Assembly (NCBI GenBank): GCA_003219345.1
Contig: QHOP01000289.1
Location: forward strand, 1 to 8,185
Direction: 5' to 3'
Source: Verrucomicrobiota bacterium
GTDB lineage: Bacteria > Verrucomicrobiota > Verrucomicrobiia > Limisphaerales > AV2
DNA: 8,185 nt
Position numbers and translations under genes: made by a program. Each line of letters starts with the position of its first letter. The stretch's first letter is position 1. Below the pieces are notes generated by a model, which was given only the letters and a program-made list of their open reading frames with translations, made no database searches and had not been told where the DNA came from. Below are positions 1 through 5,507 of this stretch, piece by piece.

Positions 1-1121
1 ACTGGAGCCAGCAACGACGGGACATCTCCCAGCACAGACGAGCCTGTGCCACCTGGTCTGGCCGAGCCGAGGTAGGCATTGATCACCGCCTTCTGCTGAA
101 ATTGGTCGAAGTTCATTTTCCCTTTCGCGAACGCTTCGGTATCCGATTTTTTCACGCGCACGGTCAGGACAGTTCCTCGGCCATTCATGGACGCGGCGGC
201 AAATCCCGACATTCCCGCGCCAGGAGTCATTCCCCTCGACGCGTTCCCCGCGCCGCCGAATCCTCCGGTGGCGCCACTTGCTTCGTGCGGCGCATACCTT
301 CGACCCACGGTATACCGCCCCCCGGCAGGTCCTCCGGCGGCGCCGCGGCCGGCTTCCACACTTTCGCTACCGAAGACCGTGACGATGGCCGACTCATCCG
401 ATTTCAAACCGCGGATATTCGCCGCGTTCTTGAGCGCTTCAAGCAACGCCGCTTTCAGCGCGCCGACTTGTTCGGCGTCATACGGCACGCCCGCGCTCCC
501 ATACGGGTTGACGATGTCGCGCGATTCGCGGACTCCGTACAGTTCCTTTCGGGCCTTGTCCCAATCGTCGGAACCAGTCGTGTCTTCGTTTTCCTTCGCT
601 TTGTTTACCGGTGGCGGCACGAGCGGGAAATTCACGTTCACGGTGAACAACGCCCCGAAGCCGTCGAGATAGAGACTCTCGATGCCGCGCTGTCCGGAGC
701 GGAGCAGCAGCGGGATACCCATTTTGTAGGCCGGCGAATTTTCGCCCACGGCGTCCTCCAGTTTCCTTTGCAGCAACAACGACATCACATTCAAATCCTC
801 CTGCATCGCGTCCAGGCCCTGCGGGTCGGGCTGGGAAAACTGGATGACCGTCGCAGGTCCAGCGGAACTGCCGTGATAGCCGTAAGCACCGGGCTCGCCG
901 GAATAACGCAGGCTGAGGTAATAACGATCGACAGGGACACCCGGGACAAAGACGCCACCTCCGCCGCCCCCTCCCCCTCCCCCCGGCCCGGTTTTCGGGG
1001 CCTGGACGACTTCCTCTGGCGCGGGTAAAGCGGTCGGGGGCGCATCCTGAGCCGGCGCGAGGTTGTGATTGAACGCCAGGACGGCAACGAGCAGAGCTGC
1101 CGTTGAAAGTTTCGGTTTCAT
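1..1121 (-). CDS. Secreted Gly-rich protein of a sigma/anti-sigma cassette (3' end off window)
   Basis: Third gene of the cassette; 373 codons are visible and the C-terminus lies beyond the left edge. The N-terminus (MKPKLSTAALLVAVLAFNHN, then LAPAQ) looks like a Sec signal peptide cleaved near residue 25, so the product is probably periplasmic or exported. A proline-rich linker (25-46) leads to ten consecutive glycines (47-56). Residues about 88-170 form the most ordered part: a predicted helix with LNVMSLLLQRKLE (110-122), then a strand-rich IESLYLDGFGALFTVNVNF stretch (147-165). A second Gly/Ala-rich low-complexity segment spans about 258-315, followed by VLTVRVKKSD (318-327). No catalytic motif is recognised. 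ATG 1121 is preferred because AGAGGAAAGG lies just upstream; an in-frame ATG at 1151 overlaps the anti-sigma stop by 4 bp (ATGA) and would add ten residues before the signal peptide. Position in the cassette suggests it is a target or sensor partner of the sigma system; that is inference. Confidence 0.8.
   Translation of the reverse strand, partial: MKPKLSTAALLVAVLAFNHNLAPAQDAPPTALPAPEEVVQAPKTGPGGGGGGGGGGVFVPGVPVDRYYLSLRYSGEPGAYGYHGSSAGPATVIQFSQPDPQGLDAMQEDLNVMSLLLQRKLEDAVGENSPAYKMGIPLLLRSGQRGIESLYLDGFGALFTVNVNFPLVPPPVNKAKENEDTTGSDDWDKARKELYGVRESRDIVNPYGSAGVPYDAEQVGALKAALLEALKNAANIRGLKSDESAIVTVFGSESVEAGRGAAGGPAGGRYTVGRRYAPHEASGATGGFGGAGNASRGMTPGAGMSGFAAASMNGRGTVLTVRVKKSDTEAFAKGKMNFDQFQQKAVINAYLGSARPGGTGSSVLGDVPSLLAP
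967..989 (-). other. G-quadruplex motif in the polyglycine codons
   Basis: On the minus (coding) strand four G-runs of 3, 6, 5 and 5 follow one another with 1-2 base loops; on the plus strand they are C-runs at 967-971, 973-977, 979-984 and 987-989. They encode the beginning of the ten-glycine tract, using GGG/GGA codons. The pattern satisfies the usual G4 rule (four runs of at least three G, loops of 1-7). It would form in the transcript and in the non-template DNA strand. Whether it acts on expression or is just a by-product of polyglycine coding cannot be told from sequence. Confidence 0.6.
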
Positions 1122-1147
1122 TTTCCTTTCCTCTGGTTGGATGAGTT

Positions 1148-1760
1148 TCATGGTTTGCTGGACTGGTTTGATTTATTGGCGGCGAATTGAATCAGGCTCT
1201 GCCGGGCGCGGCGAATCTCCTCGTCGGTCAGCGACGCAACCGTCTCCAGATCGTTGCGCAGCGACAGATAATCGGCGGTATGCTCTTTCTGGATTTGTTC
1301 CAGCGACGCAGATATAGCGCGGCGATCTTCCTCGCGCGCGGCATGGACAGCTTGAACGAATTCGTTTAACTGCCGGCGTGTCTCGGTGGCGGAGGCGTTC
1401 GCAACTTCGGTCAACATCATGTTCAACTGCGCTCGCAATTCGTTCGTGATCCGACTGCGCGTCGCAGCCAGGGCCATCCACAGTCGTCGGCGCAGACAAC
1501 CGGCCCAGGCCAAATCCCGCGCCCAGGACGAGCGCTGCCGCGATGCCCCATTTCAAAACCGGTCCGGCCCATTGCGATGATCGCGCCCGCGCCGCGGGCA
1601 ATTTCCAGCGGTCAAGTGTCTTGAGGCTCCGCTGCCAGCCGGCGATTTCCGCGGCGCACTCCGGACAGTTTTGCAAATGTGCGGCGAGCTTTCGCCGCTC
1701 TTCCGCCGTCGCTTCATCGAACAGGTACGGGGCCCATTCTTCACGTTTTGGATGGTTCAT
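1148..1760 (-). pseudogene. Zinc-finger (ZAS) transmembrane anti-sigma factor, frameshifted
   Basis: The first frame (from ATG 1760) gives a ZAS anti-sigma N-terminus: AHLQNCPEC at 27-35 supplies H28, C32 and C35 of the HxxxCxxC zinc motif that binds a cognate ECF sigma factor in this family. A single membrane helix follows at about 67-87 (GIAAALVLGAGFGLG). After residue 95 (TTVD) that frame becomes Arg/Cys-rich and loses protein character. The next frame, readable from about 1474 to the TGA at 1148, gives a charged, probably coiled-coil tail (ALAATRSRITNELRAQLNMM and on to SLIQFAANK). Removing one base of the GG pair at 1474-1475 joins the two as TTVDALAATRS, a 203-residue protein of sensible length. 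Its ATG overlaps the sigma-factor stop (ATGA), so the pair is translationally coupled. Either a real lesion, a sequencing error or, less likely, a recoding site. The first frame alone would still make the sigma-binding and membrane parts. Confidence 0.8.
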
Positions 1761-2521
1761 AAGAGGACCTTTTGGAGTTGTAACCCCCGGCGCGAGGCAG
1801 GGGCTGAGATATCCTGGGAGCCCGACGCGCTGCCAGTCCGCCTCCCGGCGTTGGCGGCGGCGTTCGAGTGCATCGGGTTGGCGCGCCCCTGCCGGTCATC
1901 AAACTGCGGCTCCAGAATGCGGGTGAGCCGCGCCAGTCCTTCGGCGATGCGCGAATTGACCGTGCCTTCCGGGATTTCCAGAACCTCGGCAATTTCGCGC
2001 AGTTTGAGATTCTCGTAATGCCGCAGGACGAGCACGCTGCGATAGATCTCCGGCAAGCGCAGCAGAGCCCGCCGCACCAACTCGCCTTCCTCCTGGCCCG
2101 CCAGTTGCGCGTCGGGCGTCGGCGTCTCGGCCGCGAACTCGCACCGCGCCGCAATGCTTTCGCTCTCGTCGGCGTCGAGCGGCGATTCCCCTCGGCGATT
2201 GATTCTGCGCAATTCGTCATAACAAAGGTTCAGCGCGATGCGCCAAAGCCAGGTGGAAAATCGCGCGTTCGGCTGAAAGCTCTTTCGTTTTTCAAACACC
2301 CGCGCGAACGCTTCCTGCTTCAAGTCCTCGGCGCGATGCGTGTCGCCGGTCATGCGCGCGCAGAGCCGGCGAAGCGGTTCCTCCCAGCGCTCCACCAGTT
2401 GCGCGAAGGCGTGATGATCCTCCTGCGTCTGGACCCGCCACATTGCCTGCTCGTCGGTCATCGAGAAAAGCGCAGACAAAAAGTTCATTTTGCGCATGGC
2501 CTGTCTCGAATTGACCCGCAT
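1757..2521 (-). CDS. ECF-type RNA polymerase sigma factor
   Basis: 254 residues from ATG 2521. Sigma-70 region 2 spans about 37-106: the -10-recognition segment includes DLKQEAFARVFEKRKSF (66-82) and FSTWLWRIALNLCYDELRR (88-106), the typical ECF signature. A variable acidic linker (about 110-148) is followed by region 4 at about 152-203, with a helix-turn-helix in LREIAEVLEIPEGTVNSRI (174-192) that would read the -35 element. There is no region 3 or SnoaL-like tail, but about 50 Ala/Gly/Arg-rich residues (204-254) extend past region 4, more than usual. Start is uncertain: GGAG lies ten bases before ATG 2521, while ATGs at 2497, 2488 and 2461 have no better ribosome site and would all keep region 2. 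The stop overlaps the start of the anti-sigma gene, which is the classical arrangement of an ECF sigma factor and its inhibitor. Target promoters unknown. Confidence 0.92.
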   Translation of the reverse strand: MRVNSRQAMRKMNFLSALFSMTDEQAMWRVQTQEDHHAFAQLVERWEEPLRRLCARMTGDTHRAEDLKQEAFARVFEKRKSFQPNARFSTWLWRIALNLCYDELRRINRRGESPLDADESESIAARCEFAAETPTPDAQLAGQEEGELVRRALLRLPEIYRSVLVLRHYENLKLREIAEVLEIPEGTVNSRIAEGLARLTRILEPQFDDRQGRANPMHSNAAANAGRRTGSASGSQDISAPASRRGLQLQKVLL

Positions 2522-2753
2522 TCTGTTTGAACTCCGCGCTCGATTGGCCGCCTCACACGACCTTCCACCGGCTCATCCAGTGATACGCAGACAACCTTCA
2601 TTTCCATCGGAACATTTTGATCAGGGACGGGTCATGTTGCGAGGCTGGCGGTCAGGCCCACAGACGAATCGGATTACGGTTTTTCGCGACGGGCAGACTC
2701 TCGCGGCTGCACCGGAAAGGTGAACTTGATTTCCAACGAGTCTTCGCCCGCGC

Positions 2754-3209
2754 TTACCAAAGGAAGGATTTTTGTTCTGCGAGCGGTTTGTCTCCTTCCC
2801 ACAACGTCGCACGCCAGGAAATCACGTCGCCGACTTTCTGGTAGGACTCCCCGTCCAACGTGAGCGAACTCCAACGGCTGTACCAATGGTTCCGCCGCGC
2901 GGGCTGGTCCAAAACCAACGGTTTGCTCTCCTTGCTGCCCCGGATTTCCACACGGAGTCTTAATTGCGACCAGTCCGCCGCCTGCACCTTCCATTGAACG
3001 TCGAAGCGGAGCCCGGAACATTTGTCCGGGTTCTTCCGCAAGAAAGCCTGATACGCGTCGCGTTCGTACAAACTGGGGGAGAGCGTGTGGCGGCCTTCGT
3101 TGTCCAGGAGGTGCGGCAGAACCTTAATGATTCTGGCGGTGGCGGCTTCCGCGTTGAACGCGAAACCCGCCGCCAGGATCAACTGCAACAACATCTTGAG
3201 CCGGCGCAC
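2754..3209 (-). CDS. Small predicted exported protein, unknown function
   Basis: 151 residues from a GTG at 3209; ATG 3194 is the alternative. GTG is preferred because it gives a signal peptide with a basic n-region (MRRLK), a hydrophobic core (MLLQLILAAGFAF) and an AEA cleavage site near residue 22. The mature part (about 129 residues) opens with RIIKVLPHLLDNEGRHTLSP and a YERDAYQAFLRKNP segment (48-61), then appears strand-rich: LRFDVQWKV (67-75), LRLRVEIRGS (83-92), HWYSRWSSLTL (108-118) and DVISWRATLW (128-137), which resembles a small beta-sandwich. A single cysteine (C64) remains. I do not recognise the family. It is divergent from the receiver-hydrolase gene (about 100 bp apart) and upstream of the ECF sigma gene in the same direction, 232 bp away. 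Coding-like sequence continues past the stop in another frame (see findings). Confidence 0.7.
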   Translation of the reverse strand: MRRLKMLLQLILAAGFAFNAEAATARIIKVLPHLLDNEGRHTLSPSLYERDAYQAFLRKNPDKCSGLRFDVQWKVQAADWSQLRLRVEIRGSKESKPLVLDQPARRNHWYSRWSSLTLDGESYQKVGDVISWRATLWEGDKPLAEQKSFLW

Positions 3210-3246
3210 CGGGTCAGGGTAACGGTCGGCAGCCGCAAACTCAACG

Positions 3247-3276
3247 TTGATTTGCCGGTTAAGTGCTTGTTCTTAT
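3247..3276 (+). promoter_or_regulatory. Candidate sigma-70-type promoter for the receiver-hydrolase gene
   Basis: TTGATT (3247-3252) and TCTTAT (3271-3276) are separated by 18 bp, each matching four of six consensus bases. Transcription would start near 3283, leaving a leader of roughly 28 bases before ATG 3312. Read by eye only; a two-box match of this quality is expected fairly often by chance. Confidence 0.3.
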
Positions 3277-3311
3277 CCGTCGAAAATGAAACCCTGCTGC
3301 CAGGTCGCCTG

Positions 3312-4664
3312 ATGAAAACCGTTGTGCTAATTGATGACGACACCAGCTTCCGCAAGCTGATGGGCAAATGGCTCACCGTGGCGGGCTGGAACGTGCTGGA
3401 AGCCGGCGATGGCGAAGACGGCATCCAGCTCGCCCTCGCACACCAGCCCGCGGCGGTGATTTGCGACCTGCTCATGGCGCGCTGCAACGGATTCCAGGTC
3501 TGCCGATCCATTCGCGAGCAGGGCGCCAATATTCAACAGCCGAGAATCATCGTTACGTCGGGAAGCGGTTACGCCACCGACCAACAGAGCGCGATGGAAG
3601 TCGGTGCCGACGAATACCTGATCAAGCCATTCAAAGGTGATGATCTCATCAGGATCCTGGAGCGCCAGTCCGCGCGCCAAATCTCAATTGCTGCCGCACC
3701 CGTGCCGCCGCACAAAGCGCCCGCCAGCCTGCCGGCGGACCAGCCGCCGCGACTCAAATTCTGGGGGGTGCGCGGCTCGATCCCCACGCCCGGCCCGAGC
3801 ACCGTTCAATACGGCGGGAACACTTCCTGCGTCGAGGTCCGCGCCGACGGCGAGATCATCATCCTCGACGCCGGGAGCGGCATTCGGCGGCTCGGTCTGG
3901 CGCTGGCAAAGGAGTTCAAGGACCAGCCTGTCGAACTGACGTTGCTGATCACCCACACGCACTGGGACCACATTCAGGGGTTTCCCTTTTTCGTTCCGGC
4001 CTACAACCCGCAAAACAAGCTGCGGATCCTCGGTTACGAGGGGGCGCGCAAGGGTTTGTATTCCACCCTGACGCATCAGATGGAAAGCCCCTACTTTCCG
4101 GTCAGCCTGCAGCACGTGCCTGCAAACATCGACGTGACCGAGCTGAAGGAATTCGAGTTCCACGTCGGAAAGGTCCGGGTGCAAGCCACGTTTGTGAACC
4201 ACCCCGGCGTCTGCGCGGGCTATCGCCTGTTCACCAGCGCCGGGTCCATCGCTTATCTGCCCGACAACGAACCGTTCCAACGAATGCGCTCACATCCGGG
4301 CGGGCAACAAACATCGGACCGTCTCGAAGCGCTGAACTACGCCAGCGATCAGGACCAGAAAATCATCGAGTTCCTCAAGGACGCGGACGTGTTGATCATC
4401 GACTCCCAGTACGACGACGCGGAATATCAGTCGCACGTCGGCTGGGGACACGGCTGCGTGGAAGACGTGGTGGCGCTGGCGCTCTTTGCCAAAGTGAAAC
4501 AACTTTTCCTCTTCCACCACGATCCCGACCACGACGACAATCAGATTTCCAAAATGCTCGGCTGGGCGCGCCAGCTTGTCGCCATGCAGGGCGAGACGTT
4601 GGCAGTTGATGCCGCACGCGAGGGTTTGGAATACGTTTTGCAGCCGTTGCCTGCGAAACTTTGA
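3312..4664 (+). CDS. Response-regulator receiver domain fused to metallo-beta-lactamase-fold hydrolase
   Basis: 450 residues from ATG 3312, chosen because the receiver domain begins at once (MKTVVLIDDD); the open frame extends upstream but that part lies antisense to the small exported protein. Receiver domain, about 1-120: acidic pocket D9/D10, phospho-acceptor D52 (AVICDLL), T82 (IIVTSGS) and K105 (LIKPF), so the full phosphorylation set is present; the loop after D52 reads LLMARCNG, lacking the usual proline of MPxxDG. A Pro/Ala linker (about 121-146) joins a hydrolase domain that opens with WGVRGSIPTP (151-160) and YGGNTSC (167-173), hallmarks of the COG1235-like branch. Metal ligands: THTHWDH (H215, H217, D219, H220), H297 (FVNHPG), D318 (LPDNE) and H403 in FHHDPDHDD. 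Likely a cytosolic phosphodiesterase-like enzyme gated by phosphorylation; the substrate cannot be told. No kinase gene is in the window. SD is weak (AGG 12 bases upstream). Confidence 0.9.
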   Translation: MKTVVLIDDDTSFRKLMGKWLTVAGWNVLEAGDGEDGIQLALAHQPAAVICDLLMARCNGFQVCRSIREQGANIQQPRIIVTSGSGYATDQQSAMEVGADEYLIKPFKGDDLIRILERQSARQISIAAAPVPPHKAPASLPADQPPRLKFWGVRGSIPTPGPSTVQYGGNTSCVEVRADGEIIILDAGSGIRRLGLALAKEFKDQPVELTLLITHTHWDHIQGFPFFVPAYNPQNKLRILGYEGARKGLYSTLTHQMESPYFPVSLQHVPANIDVTELKEFEFHVGKVRVQATFVNHPGVCAGYRLFTSAGSIAYLPDNEPFQRMRSHPGGQQTSDRLEALNYASDQDQKIIEFLKDADVLIIDSQYDDAEYQSHVGWGHGCVEDVVALALFAKVKQLFLFHHDPDHDDNQISKMLGWARQLVAMQGETLAVDAAREGLEYVLQPLPAKL

Positions 4665-4726
4665 GTCGCTTTTTAGGGAATCGTTCCGGCTTAGAACATT
4701 GGGTAGCCTCGACGATTCCAGAATCG

Positions 4727-4746
4727 CGCATCGGGACCATGAACCA
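4727..4746 (+). repeat. Direct repeat, left copy
   Basis: CGCATCGGGACCATGAACCA here matches 4865-4884 at 18 of 20 positions in the same orientation. The two copies bracket the long inverted repeat, which might mark the borders of one inserted element or two adjacent copies of a dispersed unit. Confidence 0.65.
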
Positions 4747-4840
4747 GCGACGGACAGGAGCGCGGACAGCCTTGCCCGCGAGTGCCTCGGACTTGATTCG
4801 TGCGGACATGGCTGTCCGCGCTCCGATAGCCGGTTCATGG
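4737..4840. repeat. Long imperfect inverted repeat
   Basis: The core arms are perfect over 15 bp: GGAGCGCGGACAGCC at 4757-4771 and its reverse complement at 4810-4824, with a 38-bp loop (4772-4809). Outward the match continues imperfectly to CCATGAACC at 4737-4745 and GGTTCATGG at 4832-4840, so the whole element is about 104 bp. The loop contains further GCGGACA-type sequence. It looks like a non-coding dispersed palindromic element of the REP/MITE kind; copy number in the genome cannot be assessed from one window. Confidence 0.75.
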
Positions 4841-4864
4841 AGAGCCTCCATTCGCTTTTGCGCA

Positions 4865-4884
4865 CGCATTGGGACGATGAACCA
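4865..4884 (+). repeat. Direct repeat, right copy
   Basis: CGCATTGGGACGATGAACCA, two mismatches from the copy at 4727-4746. It runs straight into the C-rich left arm of the next stem-loop. Confidence 0.65.
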
Positions 4885-4885
4885 T

Positions 4886-4948
4886 CCCCCTCACCCGCCC
4901 TCCGGGCACTCTCTCCCCATCGGATGGGGAGAGGGACGGGGGGAGGGG
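4886..4948. repeat. GC-rich extragenic palindrome
   Basis: A perfect 11-bp inner stem, CTCTCCCCATC (4911-4921) and GATGGGGAGAG (4923-4933), has a one-base apex. Outer arms pair imperfectly: CCCCTCACCCGCCC (from 4887) with GGACGGGGGGAGGGG (4934-4948). This C-rich/G-rich design resembles dispersed extragenic palindromes common in GC-rich bacterial genomes. It sits between convergent genes, where it could affect transcript ends, but no U-tract follows. Confidence 0.7.
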
Positions 4949-4953
4949 CCGGG
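4926..4953 (+). other. G-quadruplex motif overlapping the palindrome
   Basis: Five plus-strand G-runs (4926-4929, 4933-4935, 4938-4943, 4945-4948, 4951-4953) are separated by loops of 1-3 bases, satisfying the G4 rule. The same bases form the right arm of the extragenic palindrome, so hairpin and quadruplex would compete. Confidence 0.55.
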
Positions 4954-4976
4954 TCATGGAAAGTACCACAACGCCG

Positions 4977-5507
4977 CTAATCTCGTTTCGCACCGCGACG
5001 AATGCGCCAGAGCGAGAGCAGCGTGTAAAACGTCACCGCCAGGGCATAGCCCAGGATGCCGAATCCGACGGCAAAGGGTATCAGTGATTCGCCTGAGAAA
5101 TACATCAGCGCGCCGCCAACGCCCGCCGTGAGCACTGTCTGGCCAAGCAAACAAAACAGATAAAGCGGCAAACTCGTGTTCCGCAACTGTTCGACGTACC
5201 AGTCGCGATAGTTTTCCTCGCCCAGCGAACGCATCAACCAGGCGGCCTGAAAATTTCGCGCCGCCACCAGCACGCTCGTCGTGCCGATGACGATGGCCGC
5301 CAGCGGCCAGGCTGCAAATGCACCGCAGAGGACAAGGTTGATCAAGGAACCCCATTTCCAGCCCAGCTTTTTGGCCAACGGATTGCCTTCCAGAACCAGG
5401 TTCGGTGTGGCGATCCACGTGCTCAGAAAGTCCGCCCCCCGGCTTACCAACAACAGCATCAGGAAAAAAAAATAAAGCCGGCCGCCGAGTGGAACCATGC
5501 CGTCCAT
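4977..5507 (-). CDS. Four-helix integral membrane protein, unknown function
   Basis: 176 residues from ATG 5507, which overlaps the hisI stop as TAATG, so it is probably translated by coupling to hisI. The frame stays open further upstream, but that part lies inside hisI. Predicted membrane segments lie at about 10-22 (LYFFFLMLLLVS), 54-83 (LINLVLCGAFAAWPLAAIVI), 113-136 (LPLYLFCLLGQTVLTAGVGG) and 142-167 (LIPFAVGFGILGYALAVTFY). Between the first two is a conserved-looking stretch, RGADFLSTWIATPNL and VLEGNPLAKKLGW (23-50). A basic tail, RIRRGAKRD, suggests a cytosolic C-terminus. I do not recognise the family with confidence; the G-D-x-x-S-T and E-x-N-P pattern is loosely reminiscent of small DUF5658-like membrane proteins. 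Nothing in it points to histidine synthesis, so its place behind hisI may be only positional. Confidence 0.78.
   Translation of the reverse strand: MDGMVPLGGRLYFFFLMLLLVSRGADFLSTWIATPNLVLEGNPLAKKLGWKWGSLINLVLCGAFAAWPLAAIVIGTTSVLVAARNFQAAWLMRSLGEENYRDWYVEQLRNTSLPLYLFCLLGQTVLTAGVGGALMYFSGESLIPFAVGFGILGYALAVTFYTLLSLWRIRRGAKRD

Larger units (their letters stand above)
4665..4976. other. 312-bp repeat-rich intergenic region between convergent genes
   Basis: No protein-like reading frame was found here; the short frames that cross it have no family resemblance and poor composition. The region separates the receiver-hydrolase gene from the convergent membrane-protein gene. It is filled with structure: small palindromes near 4677-4687 (GGAA-TCG-TTCC) and 4713-4726 (CGATTC-CA-GAATCG), a long inverted repeat (4737-4840), a pair of direct repeats (4727-4746 and 4865-4884) and a GC-rich stem-loop (4886-4948). 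None of the stems is followed by a T-run on either strand, so a canonical intrinsic terminator is not evident. Confidence 0.75.

Noticed and set aside
102..1028. Long plus-strand open frame of 308 codons opposite the Gly-rich protein
   Set aside because: Arg/His/Ser/Pro-rich translation with no motif; the minus strand has a signal peptide, a ribosome site and ordered protein, so this is a shadow frame in GC-rich DNA.
1868..2530. 220-codon plus-strand open frame
   Set aside because: Lies exactly antisense to the clear ECF sigma factor and shows no family features.
2522..2753. Autoregulated ECF promoter (GGAAC-type -35) upstream of the sigma gene
   Set aside because: GGAAA and GTAT-like words occur on the minus strand, but their spacing (about 13 bases) is too short for an ECF promoter; nothing convincing was found in this gap.
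2964..3311. Upstream extension of the receiver-hydrolase frame
   Set aside because: It is antisense to the small exported protein and the receiver domain begins immediately at ATG 3312.
3684..4280. 198-codon minus-strand open frame
   Set aside because: Antisense to the metallo-hydrolase domain, whose metal ligands are unambiguous on the plus strand.
4290..4869. Overlapping minus-strand frames across the hydrolase end and repeat region
   Set aside because: Composition is shadow-like and they run through the palindromic repeats; no motif or ribosome site supports them.
4911..4933. Intrinsic terminator for the two convergent genes
   Set aside because: A perfect stem is present, but no T-run follows on either strand, so it is listed as a palindromic repeat only.
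4727..4953. CRISPR array
   Set aside because: Only two imperfect direct repeats with one 118-bp interval; no regular spacer-repeat periodicity and no cas gene.
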